This document shows positions 1-13,967 of a stretch of DNA of 64,000 nucleotides, one piece after another (within the stretch, counting starts at the first letter, position 1; each line of letters opens with the position of its first letter). Origin of the DNA: Chamaea fasciata (Eukaryota > Chordata > Aves > Passeriformes > Sylviidae); the NCBI GenBank assembly GCA_029207755.1, contig JARCOQ010000065.1, positions 388,501-452,500 of the forward strand, given 5' to 3'. Under the pieces are notes generated by a model. That model saw only the letters and a program-made list of their open reading frames with translations, made no database searches and was not told where the DNA came from. The translations under genes were made by a program, and so were the position numbers.

Positions 1-53
1 TGGGCCCTAAAGGCTGCTGAGCCCTGAGCTCTCAAGGCAGGTGGGCCCCATAC

Positions 54-685
54 CTGTCACACGTTGGGGCACAGCGCAGGAGGGTCAGCACAACGTCAGC
101 AGGTTGCTCTTCGGCCAGCCTCAGAAAGTCCAAGCGCATCCTGGCATCCAAAGTGACACAGGCCGCCAGTCTCTGGTGAAGGTCCTTCACCATGGCTGGC
201 ACCTGGAGGAGACATGGGGAAGACCTGGAGCTCTGTCCAAGGGAGCAGCTTTCCCCAAGAAGTGCTTCCCCTCCCGCCACACTCTCCTGGCCTCCAAGAC
301 TCAGGGTCTCTTTTGTGTTGGTGTTTCTGAAGGCCACGCACTCAGTCACTGCCATGTCCGTATTTGCTGCGTCATTGATTGCAGCATCCAAGCGCTGAGC
401 CAAATCTGGGCTGACATTGGGCTCTGCCTGGAGCTCAGTCGGCCTGCGGTCAGGCTCAGCTGTTGCATGGCTTCTGGTCGCCCTACGCCGAATGGGCACG
501 AGCCTCCGGAACATCTGCAGAAGAGCAAAGGACAGGGAAGAGAGACACGTTCCATGGAGTGCTCCAAGCGCGGAGCTCGGCCGAGCAGTGACAGCAGGCC
601 CAGCCCAGGCGGGGATGGCTGCACGTACCTTCAATGATCTGCGGAAGCGGCCACGGGTGGGCTTCTTCTCCTGTGTCTGCTCCAT
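54..685 (-). CDS. MROH-family (maestro heat-like repeat) protein, 5' coding exons
   Basis: Three minus-strand exons are readable. Exon 1 (685-629) starts at an ATG, encodes 19 residues beginning MEQTQEKKPTRG, and ends at a GTACGT donor. Exon 2 starts at 514 after a CTGCAG acceptor and reads MFRRLVPIRRR. Exon 3 (202-54) reads from VPAMVKDLHQRL to LLRCAPTCDR and ends at a GTATGG donor. The block EEQPADVVLTLLRCAP is typical of bird maestro heat-like repeat proteins, long alpha-helical repeat proteins of poorly known function with many copies in songbirds. The 3' end of exon 2 is uncertain: the obvious donor at 224 would leave only a 22-bp intron. The rest of the gene lies off the left edge. Family assignment is from memory of the motif. 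The specific paralogue is not resolved. Confidence 0.62.
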
Positions 686-1046
686 GGTTGCATCTGGCAA
701 AGAGCGAGCGCAGCCAGAGCTGAGGGGTTGCAGGAGTGGCCAGAGAAGCCAGCCCTGCTCTCCCCAGGCAGGGACAGCCCCGGGATGCCCCAGGGGATGG
801 AGCACAGCTGCTGCAGGGGCAGCCTCGGCCCCTCTCATGTCAGTGGGTGGAATGGGGATGGGATGGGATGGGGCCAAGCTGTCTGCAGCCATCGGCCTTG
901 TGGCCTGGCTCTGCCACTCACCATCCTGCTGTGGCTGGAACTGCTCCAGGTCTTGAGGGTGTTGTGCTGGAGCATCTCCAGGGCTTGTATTTCTTCTCCT
1001 CCAGCAAACTGTGAGGAGGTCGCGAAATCTGCCCGCCATGTCAGTG

Positions 1047-1400
1047 TCTGGTCTCGAGGGCACCTTCAGACAGATGCCTCTGAGGAAACCAGGGAAAACC
1101 CTGAGGCAACAAGTCGTGCAGTTGTGCCTTGAAGGCACCTGCGACAAAGAAGCCTCAGGAAGGCTGCAGGACAGCAAGTCCTGCACACTGGTCTTGAGGG
1201 CTCCTGCCACAACGACAGGAGACTCCTTGTGGTGCTTCAGGTCACCAGATCCTGTGGTCTGGCCGCGAGGGCACCGACCGCAGGGTTGGGAGATGCCTCG
1301 GGAAAGCTCCGAGTCACCAAGTCCCGCAGTCTGGCCGCGAGGTCAGCTGCAGGAGCAGCGCTTCGGAAAGGCTCCGGGTCGGGCACAAACGAGCGGGCTG
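1047..1400. repeat. Degenerate tandem repeat, about 70 bp, five units
   Basis: Related blocks containing 'ctggtctcgagggcacc' or variants recur near 1047, 1121, 1189, 1258 and 1330, giving periods of about 68-74 bp. The units share a GAGGGCACC-like core and a following CAAGTC or CAGGTC block. They lie upstream of the MROH start on the minus strand. No coding role is supported. From 1,400 to 1,790 the sequence is GC-rich and holds no feature I can support. Confidence 0.5.
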
Positions 1401-1789
1401 TGTGGGAACTCCTCACAGCACCTCTCTGGCGCGTCCTGTCCCGTGGCGTGCTCCGAGCACTGTGGCGTGGCTGCGTTGTTGCCAGCACCTATGTCACCGC
1501 GTGTCACAAAGGCTCCTCGGACACCCTGTGCTGTTCCCTGCCACGGTGACCACGCTGCTGCACCGTGTCACAAAGGGCCCATGCACACCCTGCCACCTGC
1601 CCCGGCCCTGCCCCCGCTCCACCCAAAGTGGCCCAGGTCGGAAGGAATCCCTCGGCCCAAGTGTCTAAGAGAGCCCAACAGGACCTTGAATGATTTGATG
1701 GCTCGAGCCATCGGCAACCGCTGCCCTGCTCTGCGGGCTCAGGGCGGCAGAAGGAGCCCCCAGGGCTGCCAACGCAGCCGCAGCGGGAA

Positions 1790-2740
1790 GGGCAAAATTT
1801 CCCCAAAATTCCTGAAATTTTCCCAAAAATCTCCAAAATTTCCCCAAAATGTCCCAATTCCCAAAAAATCCTCAAATAATCTCCCCAAATCTATTAAAAT
1901 TCCCCCAAATCTTCCAAATTTCCCCAAAAATCCCCAATTTTCCCTAAAATTTCCCCAAATTACCTAAAACCACCAAAATTCCCCCAAATTATCCCAAAAT
2001 TCCCCAAATTTTCCCCAAAATTCCTGATTTTTCCCCAAATTTTTCCCTAAATTTTCTCAGTTTTGGACCCGAATTTTCCCAAATTTTCTGAAATTTTTCC
2101 CAAATTTCACCAGTTTTGACCCAAATTTCCCAAATTTTGGCCCAAATTTCTCAGAATTCCCTATTTTCCAAAAAAACCCTTTCCAAATTTCTCCATTTTT
2201 GACCCGAGTTTCCCAAATTTCCACCAAAATTTCCCAAAAGCTCCCAAAATCCTTTAAAATTTCCCATGTCCCCCCGAAATTTCCCAAATTTCCACCCAAA
2301 TTTCTCCAATTTCCCCATTTTTTACCCAAATCTGAGGGATTTCCCCCCATTTCCTCACGTGGGGGGAGGGGCAGCTCCAGCTCCGGCGCCTCCTCTGCGG
2401 CAGGAGGGGAGGGGAGAGAAAAAGTCACAGAAATCGTCAAAATTGACCCAAAATTGACTCAAAATGAACCAAAATGTACCAAAAATGATGAAAAGACACA
2501 AAGTCGTTCAAAATTGACCCAAAATTGACCCAAAATGGCCGAAAAATGACCCAAAAATATTCAAAAATGAGTCAAAATTGTCCAAAATTGACCCAAAAGG
2601 AGCCAAAACCACCCAAAATGATAAAAAAGATCAAAAATGTCAAAAATGTCCAAAATTTGGCCCAAAAGGAGCCAAAAATAAGCCCCAAAAAAAAGATCAA
2701 AAAATTGACCAAAATTGACCCAAAAAATGAGGAAAAAAAA
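1790..2740. repeat. CCCAAATTT-type low-complexity tract, copy 1
   Basis: About 950 bp of variants of CCCAAATTTTCCCC and, after 2,440, of AAAATTGACCC. A GC-rich core around 2,356-2,412 (CCTCACGTGGGGGGAGGGG) interrupts it. The stretch from about 1,822 to 2,682 matches 36,943-37,969 closely in the same orientation. The long ORFs on both strands here are by-products of the biased composition and are not called as genes. Confidence 0.85.
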
Positions 2741-2749
2741 GGTGAAATG

Positions 2750-4388
2750 CAATAGGCGAGCAGGGGCCGGCGGCCAGCACGGAGGGGCAGAACCCCGCAG
2801 CACCGCTCGGAGCCCCTGCCTACAGCAAGAGGCACTCGAGGGCAACAAGAAGAGTCTTGGTGGGGGCCAGAACAGTCTGCAGACAGTCCAGCTGCTTCTA
2901 GCCGAGTGTTCACACCCCTAAGTCAGCCAGATGTCTGATCAATTATCCTTCTCTGTGCTGCCAAATTCAGGTCCCTTGTTTTGTGTACAACGCAAACAGT
3001 ACCTGCAGTAAGACGGATTCTCCCCACACTCCCCTTTTTGATTAAAGTAGCTAAAGCATTGCTATTGTAAATGTACATTGACTCTTTTTTACATGGCAAT
3101 AGGAAGTTCAAGTATTTAATAAAAACCTGAAGTATGTATTTACACGGTGATCTGATCAATTGATTTTGGTCAAAAGGTGATAGATACAGAAACTACACAT
3201 TTACTGCTGGAATAAAGATATTTCAGATCCTGTACATTACTTATCCTGGAATTCAAATGTGAACATGATGTTGTGACTAAACCAAACCTTGTCACTCTTC
3301 CCCCATCACCCTCTCAGCCACTGAAGGACTAAGCAACAGTTTTCAGTTACTTTGACCAATTAATTCTTCACGACAGTAAAATCAAGGAGTCGCACAGATT
3401 TCTGTGCCACTTTCACAACAATAGATTAGAATCCCATTTAGATCTATTTCTTATTTCTTACCAATATTGTCACTAGTTAGTCTAGTCACAGCTAATGAGA
3501 AAGTTTCATTAGCTTCCAGCTGTCTTTGAAAACAGATGTAATCGTCATGTGTGCATATACTTACATAGATTTACAATGGGCAGCTTAAATTCCTTCAATG
3601 CTGTTAGTGATGCAGAAGCCCAGAGAACTTTATTAACCAATTATCTGGTATCAAACTTCTTTTGATCCGCATGTCTAAGGATCAAGGGTTTACAAGATTT
3701 GCTGAACTGACATTGGTTTCAACTAAATGAACTCAAGAACTGAATCAGAACACTTTCAAATTCTCCTTAGTTTTACTGTTGTTTCACTCCTCTGGAATAA
3801 AGAAATTGACCAGTTGAATGTTAATCTAAAGCAAAAAATATGCAATATTATGGCCACCACTTAAAACCCAAACTTTTGTAATAAAGCATTATTCCATGCA
3901 CATGTCAAAAATGCTTAATCAACCCAAAGATCAGAAATAATATGCAAGAAAGGAAATAAACATCTGAAAGCCTTTAAAGCTCAGTAACACTGGATATGTT
4001 CAATAGCAACTAAGACATAATTGGCTTTATTTTTTTTTCAAGCTCCATCATTAAGAGACTGATTAATTACACAGTGCAGAAATTAAAATCTCATGGCAAC
4101 TCACTCCAAACAGTCTGCACTGCAAAGCATCTGTAATTCAAATAGAAGTTTCAGATAAATGTAGTGTGCAGTGAATTCCAGCAGTACCTCAGGCTCTGGG
4201 GTACTGGGTAGACGGAACCACACAGATGCCAAACCCTGCTGACCTCTCACACAAGAGAGCCTGTGTGGCCAAAGGCTTCTTTTGCAAAAACCCAGATGCT
4301 TGTGCTGGCAGGCAGAATGCAAAACACAGTGGTCTGTAGCACCTGCCTCTTCTGCATCTTCACATTGGTTAGTCCCCAGAAGTTTTAG
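2750..4388 (-). other. AT-rich non-coding stretch, probable 3' UTR or 3' flank of the minus-strand gene
   Basis: This segment follows the stop codon at 4,389 on the minus strand. It is AT-rich, has no open frame of interest, and shows no recognisable repeat. A long 3' UTR is plausible but I found no decisive poly(A) signal. Confidence 0.3.
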
Positions 4389-5910
<1,522 letters not shown>

Positions 5911-5916
5911 AGGAGA

Positions 5917-6300
5917 CTTTGCTCAGACTGGGGGTTGGGGCTGTCCAGCCTGGAGAAGAGAAAGACCTGGGGAGATTTCATTGGGGCCTTCCAAGACCAC
6001 AAGGGAGCCTGAAAGAGCTGCAGAGGGACCTTGGACAAGGACCTGGAGTGCCAGGACAAGGGGGAATGGCTTTAAACTATGGGAGGAGAGATTTAGATGG
6101 GATCTTGGGAAGGAATTCCTCCCTGGGAAGGTGGGGAGGGCTGGGCTGGAATTCCCAGAGCAGCTGTGGCTGCCCCTGGATCCCTGGGAGTGTCCAAGGC
6201 CAGCTTGGAGCCCCTGGGACAGTGGGAGGTGTCCCTGCCCGTGGCAGGGTGGGGCTTGAAGGTCCTTCCACCCCAAATTCCATGATTCCAACCCAAAGAT
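5917..6300 (+). mobile_element. CR1 LINE, 3' end
   Basis: The order of blocks is that of the bird CR1 3' end: GTCCAGCCTGGAGAAGAG near 5,942, a GGAATGGCTTTAAACT block at about 6,063, TTTAGATGGGATCTTGGGAAGGA, and a GAAGGTCCTTCCACCCCAAATTCCATGATTC end near 6,260-6,290. It is 5'-truncated as CR1 copies usually are and has no coding capacity. Confidence 0.85.
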
Positions 6301-6459
6301 AACCTGGATTGGAGGCGGCAGTGCCTGGGGGCTAAAGCACCTTCCCAGCTGTTATCAGAACAGGAGTTGCAGACATTTTATCCCTGGGTTTTCTTCATTG
6401 TCCCTCAGCTGGGAGGTGATGGGAACGACCAGCAGGAGCTTCCCCAGGCCCTGGGAGTG

Positions 6460-6735
6460 GGACACTGGGAAGGGGACACTGGGAGTGGGACACTTTGGGA
6501 ACGGGATACTTTGGGAGTGAGACACTGGGAATGGGACACTGGGAGTGGGACACTGGGAGTGGGACACTTTGGGAGTGGGACACTTTGGGAATGGGACACT
6601 GGGAGTAGGAGACTGGGAATGGGACTCTTTGGGATACTGTGGGAATGGGACACTTTGGGAATGAGACACTGGGAATGGGACATTTTGGGACAGTTTGGGA
6701 AGGGGACTCTTTGGGAGTGGGACGCTTTTGGAGTG
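6460..6735. repeat. Minisatellite, GGGACACTGGGAGT units
   Basis: More than 15 variants of GGGACACT(TT)GGGAGTG or GGGAATG follow one another, with unit lengths of about 12-16 bp. Long frames on both strands here are repeat-generated. Confidence 0.85.
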
Positions 6736-6739
6736 GCAC

Positions 6740-8400
6740 TTTTGCAACCACTATTGGCTTTGTGGTTTATCCTGAGACAACAGACCCAACCATAAATTGT
6801 CACTTCAGGGCCAGCATTTAGTGCCAGCTCAGGGAAATGCAGGGTGGTTGTGGCAGGTATTAAACACCCCCAATAAATCCTGGAGGAGGATCCCAGGGTA
6901 ACCATGCCTGCTTGCCAAATCTGTTTGCAGAGCGCACAAAAGCAATGAGGAAAACATTGCAACAGCACAAAGGTTTTCTCACAGCTCCACCACAGGCTGC
7001 TGCCTCAGCAAAGCTGATTGTTGGTGCTTTTCTTCCAGCCCCAAACTGGGATTGAGCCAGGCCCTGCATCCATTGGGACTGGGATGCTGTGGCTGTAGGA
7101 TAAACCCCCAGCCAAGCCCCGCAGGGAGCCATTTATCCTGTTTGGAGCCCGTTTATTTTTCCTCCTTCCCCTGAAGATGTGTGTGAGGAGCAGAGATTCA
7201 GCCAGGCCCTCTTCCCAGGCCCATGGGATGTGTGTTTCTTTCCCGTTTCCTGGAAGCGCTCGGTGTTTGGGGAAGGTTGCTGGGCCACGAGGAGCTGCTG
7301 GACAACATCCACAGCCCCTCTCAGGCATTTTCTGCTGGGTGGGACTCCCTGAAAATCCCTTCAGCTTTGTAGGGAAAGCACTTTTCCTACGGGGCACACA
7401 GGGTGTGAGGCTGGCTCTGGGAAAGAAATATTCCCAGGGAAAAAAGGCTGGGAACGTGCTGACGGCAGCACTGCTCTTTCAGGTGTCACTGTAAGAAGCT
7501 TCTAAAAAGCTCCATTTCTGCTTGGTGGGCAGAAAGTGCAGGAAAAAGTGCTGGGAATGTGTGGAGTAGGAGCTGAAATGATGTTGGGACAGCTCGGGCT
7601 GGAGGCAGGAATGCTCAGCAGGGAAGGAACAGGCAGCCTTAAAAGAAGAGAAAGCTTGAACATGTGAATTCTAGGCAAAAGAATTTATACAGAGCTGATG
7701 AATTATGACCGATTCGCAGCGTGTTTGGGCGCCTGAAGACACAGATTTGGGGTCCCTGACTGTCAGAGCTGTGCTGTGAATTTTGTGGTGGTGCCATCCC
7801 CTCCTCCCCAGCACCCCCAGAGCAGGGCTCAGCTGTGCCTCATCCCACCCCTTATCTCCGGTGCATCTGCTGGCTCCAATTCCCCACAAGAATCAGATTT
7901 GAAGGAGTGACAAAAGCCCTCATCGGTTGTTTCTCCTCTTTGGGTGGGGATGTAAACTCAGAGAAGCCAAGGAAAAGAGCCCAGTGCTTCGCAGGGCTTG
8001 GGCAGAGTCCCAGGGGTGAATTCCCAAAGGAATGAGGAGTCTGTTCCCCAGCAGGCTCCATGTTCAGTTGGATCCAGGGAATTCAGCTGGACATCCTGGA
8101 GCCAAGGCCTGCTCCAAAGCTTTTCTTGCTGGGGTGGAACATAAGAAGTGTGAGTTCCCAGTTTGCCAGGCAGCTCAAACAAGGCAGCAAACACCCCACT
8201 TCAGGCGGGGATGTTCTGACTTGGCGTGGCTCTCTAAAGCGGGATTTTTATCCGTTCCCTTTCCTGAGGTCACTTTTCTCTCCCCATTTTCCCCTCCCTA
8301 TCGCTTTCCAGAGCCATACCCTTGGCACTGGTTGGCAAATGTCAGATATTTCGACTTGGAGTTGTGTTTTCTATGAATGTTTTGTGATGTGGATCTCAAA
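6740..8400. other. Intergenic sequence with no supported gene
   Basis: Unique-looking sequence. Short open frames exist on both strands but show no splice structure, domain or start context that would support a gene. Confidence 0.3.
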
Positions 8401-8402
8401 TT

Positions 8403-8478
8403 TCCAGGAAAAAAAACACCAACAAACAAACAAACAAACAAACAAACAAACTCAACAACAACAACAACAACAACAAAA
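8403..8478. repeat. (AAAC)n/(AAC)n microsatellite
   Basis: Consecutive AAAC units, then AAC units, directly before copy A of the duplicated block. A shorter A- and C-rich stretch occupies the same place before copy B. Confidence 0.85.
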
Positions 8479-9680
8479 CAGTATTTACCTTCCAGATAAG
8501 GAAAAAAAAAAAAGAAAAAATTCATTCCTTTTTTCTTCCGTTTCTTCTAATCTGACTTCATCTCCTGGTTCCCATGCAGGGAGTGGTGGAGTCCCCAGCC
8601 CTGAAAGTGTTTCACAATCCTGTGGATGTGCTGGGTTAACAGCTGGGCTGATGCTCCTGGAGGTCTTTTCCAACTTTAGGGATTCTGGGGTGATTCTAAA
8701 AGGACAAAGAACTGGTGGTTCCAAAGGGTTTCAGCTCCTCTGGCTGTAACCCAAGCAGATTCCACAGGAGATGTGCATGGCCAGGTCAGCCTGGTGGGAT
8801 TTCCTTCCCCATCCAAGGGGAAACTGGTTCCTATGTGCAGTCACAGTCATTTACATCTTAGTATCTTTGGGAATGTTGTTCCCAGTGGAAGCAGGCAGAG
8901 GTAAAATCCCTTGTGGCCTTCCCAAGTCTCTGGGATCCATTCCTCGTGCTGGTGGTCAGGGGTGGGTGGAATTCAGGATTTGCCCAAATGGAAGAACTAA
9001 AAATAGAAAGAAACCAAGTTGTGAGGGAAAGCTTCTCACAATTTCCACTAAAATAATCCGAGAACTTGCTTTACTCATTTCCTTCTGCTCAAACCAGGTT
9101 CTTGTCAATGAATCCTGTTCTTTTTCCTCCTTCTCAAGGAGCATGTGGAGCCCAGGCCCAGCTGTGACTCAGGTGAAAGCACAGCACCATTTTTCCTGCC
9201 TCGGGGGAAGAAGGTGAGTCCTGGAGGTCCCCTAAGAAATGACCAAATTTTGCAAGCCAAGGAAGCTGGGATGAATCTTTCCTTGAAACTCTGGGCTGGG
9301 AATAATTCCCTTCACATTTCCTGAGTGGGGATGAGCTGGTTGTGGTGCCAGGAAAGGCCTGGGGAATATCTCAGATACTCACCTGTATCTGAGGATTTGT
9401 GTTTTATTCACTTGGCATTTGTGGGGAACAGCAAGGCGAACACACTCGTTTCCTTCTCTCAGGCCGTGAATAACACTGAGGAAATTGTTTGCACTTGGAA
9501 ACCACAAGGTGGGGAGCTCAGGGACATCAAAATGCAAAGAATTGTAATCTGTGGGTGAAACTCTGAAATCGAGTGTTGAGCAAGATGCTTCTAAAGGAAA
9601 CAATATATTTTCAGAATTAGATCACTAGGGATTTTTTTCTGCTGTGCAAAATAATTTCTCATTCACTCTTTGAAGGAAAT
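8478..9680. repeat. Segmental duplication, copy A (1.2 kb)
   Basis: Almost identical to 15,188-16,399 in the same orientation. The shared start is GTATTTACCTTCCAGATAAGG and the shared end is GAAGGAAATAA. Differences I could see are a longer A-run in copy B and a few substitutions, for example 9,358 T against A. A CR1 3' fragment (about 8,575-8,697) lies inside. A 148-residue frame in this block is shared by both copies but has no recognisable domain. Confidence 0.9.
8575..8697 (+). mobile_element. CR1 LINE 3' fragment inside copy A
   Basis: Blocks GGAGTGGTGGAGTCCCCAG, GGTCTTTTCCAACTTTAGGG and a GATTCTGGGGTGATTCT end are the CR1 3' terminus. The same fragment lies in copy B at about 15,293-15,415. 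Confidence 0.75.
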
Positions 9681-11040
9681 AAAGAAGAAAATTGCATTTC
9701 ACCTCCCTCTCCAGCTCCTTACTTTAATGTATACCTAGGCAGAATTTCTTGTCCTCTAATTTGAATTATCAGTTTGTGAAATGGTTTTTTCCTCCCCTCT
9801 TCCAGCTTGTTTCCAATTCTTTGCCTATAAGGAAATGATTGTGCTCCCCCTTTCCCACCCTTTTCTCATCCAAATTAGAGCTTTTTGTCATTTTTTTCCC
9901 CCATGGTATCACTTTCTTGGGTTATGAAGCAAAGCCTCATGCTCTGAGATAAACCTGGATACGTGGAGATGACTCAGGATTATTGGAATAATTGTGACTT
10001 TTCTTTTTGGGTTTTATTTTAAACCATCTCAACCCAATGAGAATATTTAACACAACCATGTCAGCTACAGGGGTAGAATTTAATTGAATTTCCTCAGATC
10101 CAAGGCCTGGCAGAGCTGCTGAGAAGGAATTCCACAGAGGGGAGGAATTAATCTAAAAGTGAGGGATCAGGTGTATCAGCAAAGGAATTCAAGTTGAGGA
10201 AACAAGGGGAGCACTGCATCATGTTGTCTGCTTGGGAAATTCTCCAGGCTGCAGCAGAGAGAAGGAAAGAAAACCAGCCCACCTCAGCCAGGTCTTGGAA
10301 AGTCTCCAGCAAAGTTCAGGCACTGGAGGGCAGAGGAAATGCCTGAGGAGGAACTTCTGGATGTGCAGAAAACGCTCAGCCCTGGGCGCGGGAGAAGCAG
10401 GAGCCTGCCTGGAGCTCTGCCCTTGGGATAAAGAACTGAGGGAGAGAACACAGAGCTCAGAGGGGGCAGCAGGAGCCTGCAGTGAGGAGCTGCTGGGCTG
10501 TCCCACAGCCCTGGATTTGGGAACAGGATGGTTTCTGTGTCAGCCCTGCCACGTGGGGAGCAGTTCCCTGTCCCATCCATTCTGTGCTCCCAGAGGATGA
10601 GGAGCCCTGGTGACAACCAGCTCTCCTCGGCCCTCAGCCAGAGAAGGGAAGCAGAGCCCTTGCCCAGGCTGGCAACTTCCTTCACTCCCAGCCTGGGTGA
10701 CACCAACCTCCAGCATCTGATTCAGGATCAAAGCTTCCTCCTGCAATTCCAGCCCTTAGCGACGCAATCCTTCGTGTCCATCCCGCTGGAAGAAACAGCA
10801 GAGTTTGAAGGAGTTTAAATCTTTTCAGAATGCATCTTTTCAAAGGTGAACTACCCAGGAAATGCTTTGCTTCAGTGGCTCTCAGGCAGCTGCAGTTGTT
10901 CAGGATTTCCACCAAATAACCTGGAAGATCCTCCAGGAGTTTGTGTATCCTGAGGAAAACAGGCACAACAGGAAAGTTTGTGCATGGAGCCAAGTTCAGG
11001 TGTTACCTAGAAATTCAATTCTGGTCCCCAGAGCCCAAAG
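9681..11040. other. Intergenic sequence with no supported gene
   Basis: No exon, RNA gene or defined repeat could be supported. Open frames at 10,230-10,820 on both strands overlap each other and lack splice or domain evidence. Confidence 0.3.
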
Positions 11041-11049
11041 CTCTGAATT

Positions 11050-11195
11050 CCCAGGATCACAGAACCCCAAACTGGTTTGGGTGGGAAGTGACCTTCAAAC
11101 CATTCACCACACCTTCCACTGGACCAGGCTGCTCCAAACCCTGTCCAACCTGACCTGGAGCATCAAAAAAAAAAAAGAAAAAAAAAAAAAAATTC
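11050..11195 (-). mobile_element. CR1 LINE 3' end, antisense
   Basis: The stretch reads ATCACAGAACCCCAAACTGG, then GGGTGGGAAGTGACC, then ACTGGACCAGGCTGCTCCAA. This is the reverse complement of the CR1 3' end. It is followed by an A-run (11,166-11,192). Confidence 0.75.
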
Positions 11196-11199
11196 CTCC

Positions 11200-12435
11200 T
11201 GGAAGTCCTGGCTCAGCTGAGAAGCTGCACATCATTATTGGTGCTCCTGCACTCTCCCAGGGGGTGTTTTTCACTCCATTCCCTGAGCTGGCTGCTGGAG
11301 AAGGAGCCTGGCACCAGCTGCCCTCGGGAAAAGCTGTGAATTTTGGGGAGGATGCAGAACAGCATTTAACAGTGTGGGACAGCCATAAACCCACCCTGCT
11401 GGTGTGACTCAGCAGAGGCAGGAGCTTTTTGCTTTGGCACAGGAGCTTCCTCAGGCCAGGATCTTTGCTCTCACTGAGATTTGTGGGGCAGAAAAGCTCC
11501 CTCAGCCTCTTCCCAGCACTCTGAAGACATCAGACTTGTCTTGGGATGGTGCATAAAGGCCCAATAACATTCGAGTGACACAGAGAGGTTTGTAATAACC
11601 CATTCCTCAGCACACGGAGTGATTCAGAACTGTTTGCATGCCTGTGTGGGACAGATCCTTCATCCTCTGAGGGGAAAACGTGAGATTTTTCCTCCAGAAA
11701 CTGGATAATGGGGTACTGATATTGGAGTCAATTTGATCACGTGAAATACAGCTCCTGCTTGGCTGCAGTTTTGAAGCACCTTCCCAAAGACAGCAATAAC
11801 TCTGAGGAGCTGAACCCCGAGACTCATCCTTGTCTCCTGGGAGTTTTTACTGCCCTCAGTGCTCCCTGCACCTGCACTGCAAGGAGGGCAGGATTTTATG
11901 GCCCCTCGAAAGTCCTGTAAACAGCTTTCCCTGCATTTACTGCTGCTAAACACAGCCTTTGTGGGATCCTATGGCACTTTAAGTGCTCTGATTTACAGAG
12001 AGGCAGCAACTCCATCTGTAACAACCATCCTAAAGCTGAGTTTAAGAGCGATCCACTGTATTTATTTGGCACATAAACACTCCCCTGCAAGGCATGTGCC
12101 TGAACTCACAGGAACATCACGGGCACAGCAAGGTCACAGCCAAGGTGAAGGTGACAGGGGAGAAAGGCAAATCTTGGGAATTAGCAAATGGAAAACCGTC
12201 CTTTTCTCCTGGTAAATATTCCGGATACGTGGCTTAAATTTCTTACTCAGATAAAGAGCCTGGTGGTACACAGAACAAGAAAAAGACAACCCCAGGCTCG
12301 GTTTAGCTTTAGCTTTCCAAAGTTATCCGTTTTATCTGTGGACAGAAATTGTTTCCCTGGAATTAGGAAACTCCAGGTGGCTCTGTGAGGTCAATTATCT
12401 TTGAGCTCCCTCAAGCGCCACTGAAACCTTGGGGT
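11200..12435. other. Intergenic sequence with no supported gene
   Basis: No repeat, exon or RNA gene that I can support. Confidence 0.25.
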
Positions 12436-12447
12436 TTGTCACAGAAA

Positions 12448-12720
12448 TCCTTGAGTTTCTTACAAAAAATCCTCGAGTTTGTCATAGAAATCCTCGAGTT
12501 TGTCATAGAGATCCTGGAGTTTGTCATAAAAATCCTCGAGTTTGTCATAGAAATCCTCAAGTTTTTTACAAAAATCCTCAGGTTTGTCATAGAAATCTTG
12601 GAGTTCGCAACAGAAATCCTCGAGTTTGTCACTGCAATCCTCAACTTTGTCACAGAAACCCTCGAGTTTTGTACAAAACCCCTCGAGTTTGTCACTGAAA
12701 TCCTTGAGCTGGTCCCTGAA
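12448..12720. repeat. 21-bp minisatellite (TCCTCGAGTTTGTCATAGAAA units)
   Basis: About 13 units of 21 bp, each close to TCCTCGAGTTTGTCATAGAAA. Because 21 is a multiple of three, every frame keeps its own seven-residue period. The minus strand reads DKLEDFY repeats, and one plus frame reads ILEFVIE. A minus-strand open frame extends upstream to 12,909. I treat this as a repeat. A coiled-coil exon is possible but has no splice or homology support. Confidence 0.8.
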
Positions 12721-13960
12721 ACTTCCCAATTTGTTGCACAACTCCTTTCCTAACGAAGCCCTGTCATTCGAGCCCGTGTTTTTCACAGCAGCTGTAGCGA
12801 ACGGAGATGCTCGGGTTTCCAGGAATCGAAACCACTTCAGAGCAGTTGAAGGCGATCCATTGAATAACACAGTTCTCTTCTGACAGATCTCTGAAAAGAC
12901 ACGGATCAAGGGAAATGAAGCGTTTTATGTCCAAGAGGAGTTTGCAGCTGATTCCCAACATGATACCTGTGTGTTGTGAGAAGTTGTTTTGACCTTTTTT
13001 TTTTTTCTTCTGTGGTTCCTTCTCAAATTCATGCCAGAGTCGCTGGAAAGTGAATGTGTTGTTCAACATCTCAGGTAAAACTCAGCCCTTTGCTTTCTAC
13101 ACCTTGAAGAGGTAAATAAATCCTCTGGCTTCAGTCCAGAAGTTTTTTAACGTGGTTTTGCCTCGTTAAAAGCACATTTTATTTAAGAAGAACATCTTTT
13201 AATCAGAAAGCAATTGATGGGCACACAGGATTCAGGTCGTTTTTGGTGCAAGGAGATGAAATTTGATAGCAGACTGGAGCTTTTCACAGTAAAAAAAAAA
13301 AAAAAAAAGTAGGTTTTTCAAGGGTTTGAATAATATGGCAAGAACCTTTTGGAGCAAAGAGCTCAAGAACAAAATGACTTTGGAGAAGAGAAAACTTCCA
13401 GTGTTTGAAGGAGCTACAGGGAAACCGGAGTGGGAGTGTTCATCAGAGACTGCCAGGACAGGAGGGAATTCATTTCCACTGTGTAAAAAATGAGCTCCAC
13501 TCTCTTTTTAAATGTTTATGAGTTGAATAAAAATTAAAGACAGACAATTAGGAGACATAAGAGGAAACATTTCAGCTGGGGTGCCTCACCGGAAAGCAAT
13601 GCTCTTCTCTTTTCAATGCCTGTGTTTTTAAGGATTGCTGTTTGACATATTCAATAGATATTAAAACCTTTTGTTTGCTTGTTTTAAGTTTTCCTAATTA
13701 TCTTATTTGATTGATTTGTTTGTGGGCATTTTTCTTGTGTTTGGTAACGTGGGTTTTGGCTGGTTTTATTTTGATAAAGAAACTAGAAATCCAGCAGCTT
13801 TTATGTAGGGTGATGACCTCTCCCTCATAATTGTTGGCTTGGTCAGTCTCAGATGTCACAAAGAAAAAAATGAATTTTTCTGCTATTCACACTCTGTCCC
13901 AATCAGAAAATACACTCATCACCTTTCTAAACATTGACATTTATCTTTACATTGACACTT
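12721..13960. other. Intergenic AT-rich sequence
   Basis: Contains homopolymer A-runs (near 13,291-13,308) and a T-run near 12,995. No gene is supported. Confidence 0.25.
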
Positions 13961-13967
13961 CTGAGAG

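Noticed and set aside
2057..2755. Long open frames on both strands in the AT-rich tract
   Set aside because: Composition-driven (GNFGEIW / PKFPKF-type repeats) and present in every copy and orientation of the tract.
8771..9217. 148-residue frame conserved in both copies of the duplication
   Set aside because: Conservation is explained by recent duplication of the DNA; no domain and a CR1 fragment just upstream.
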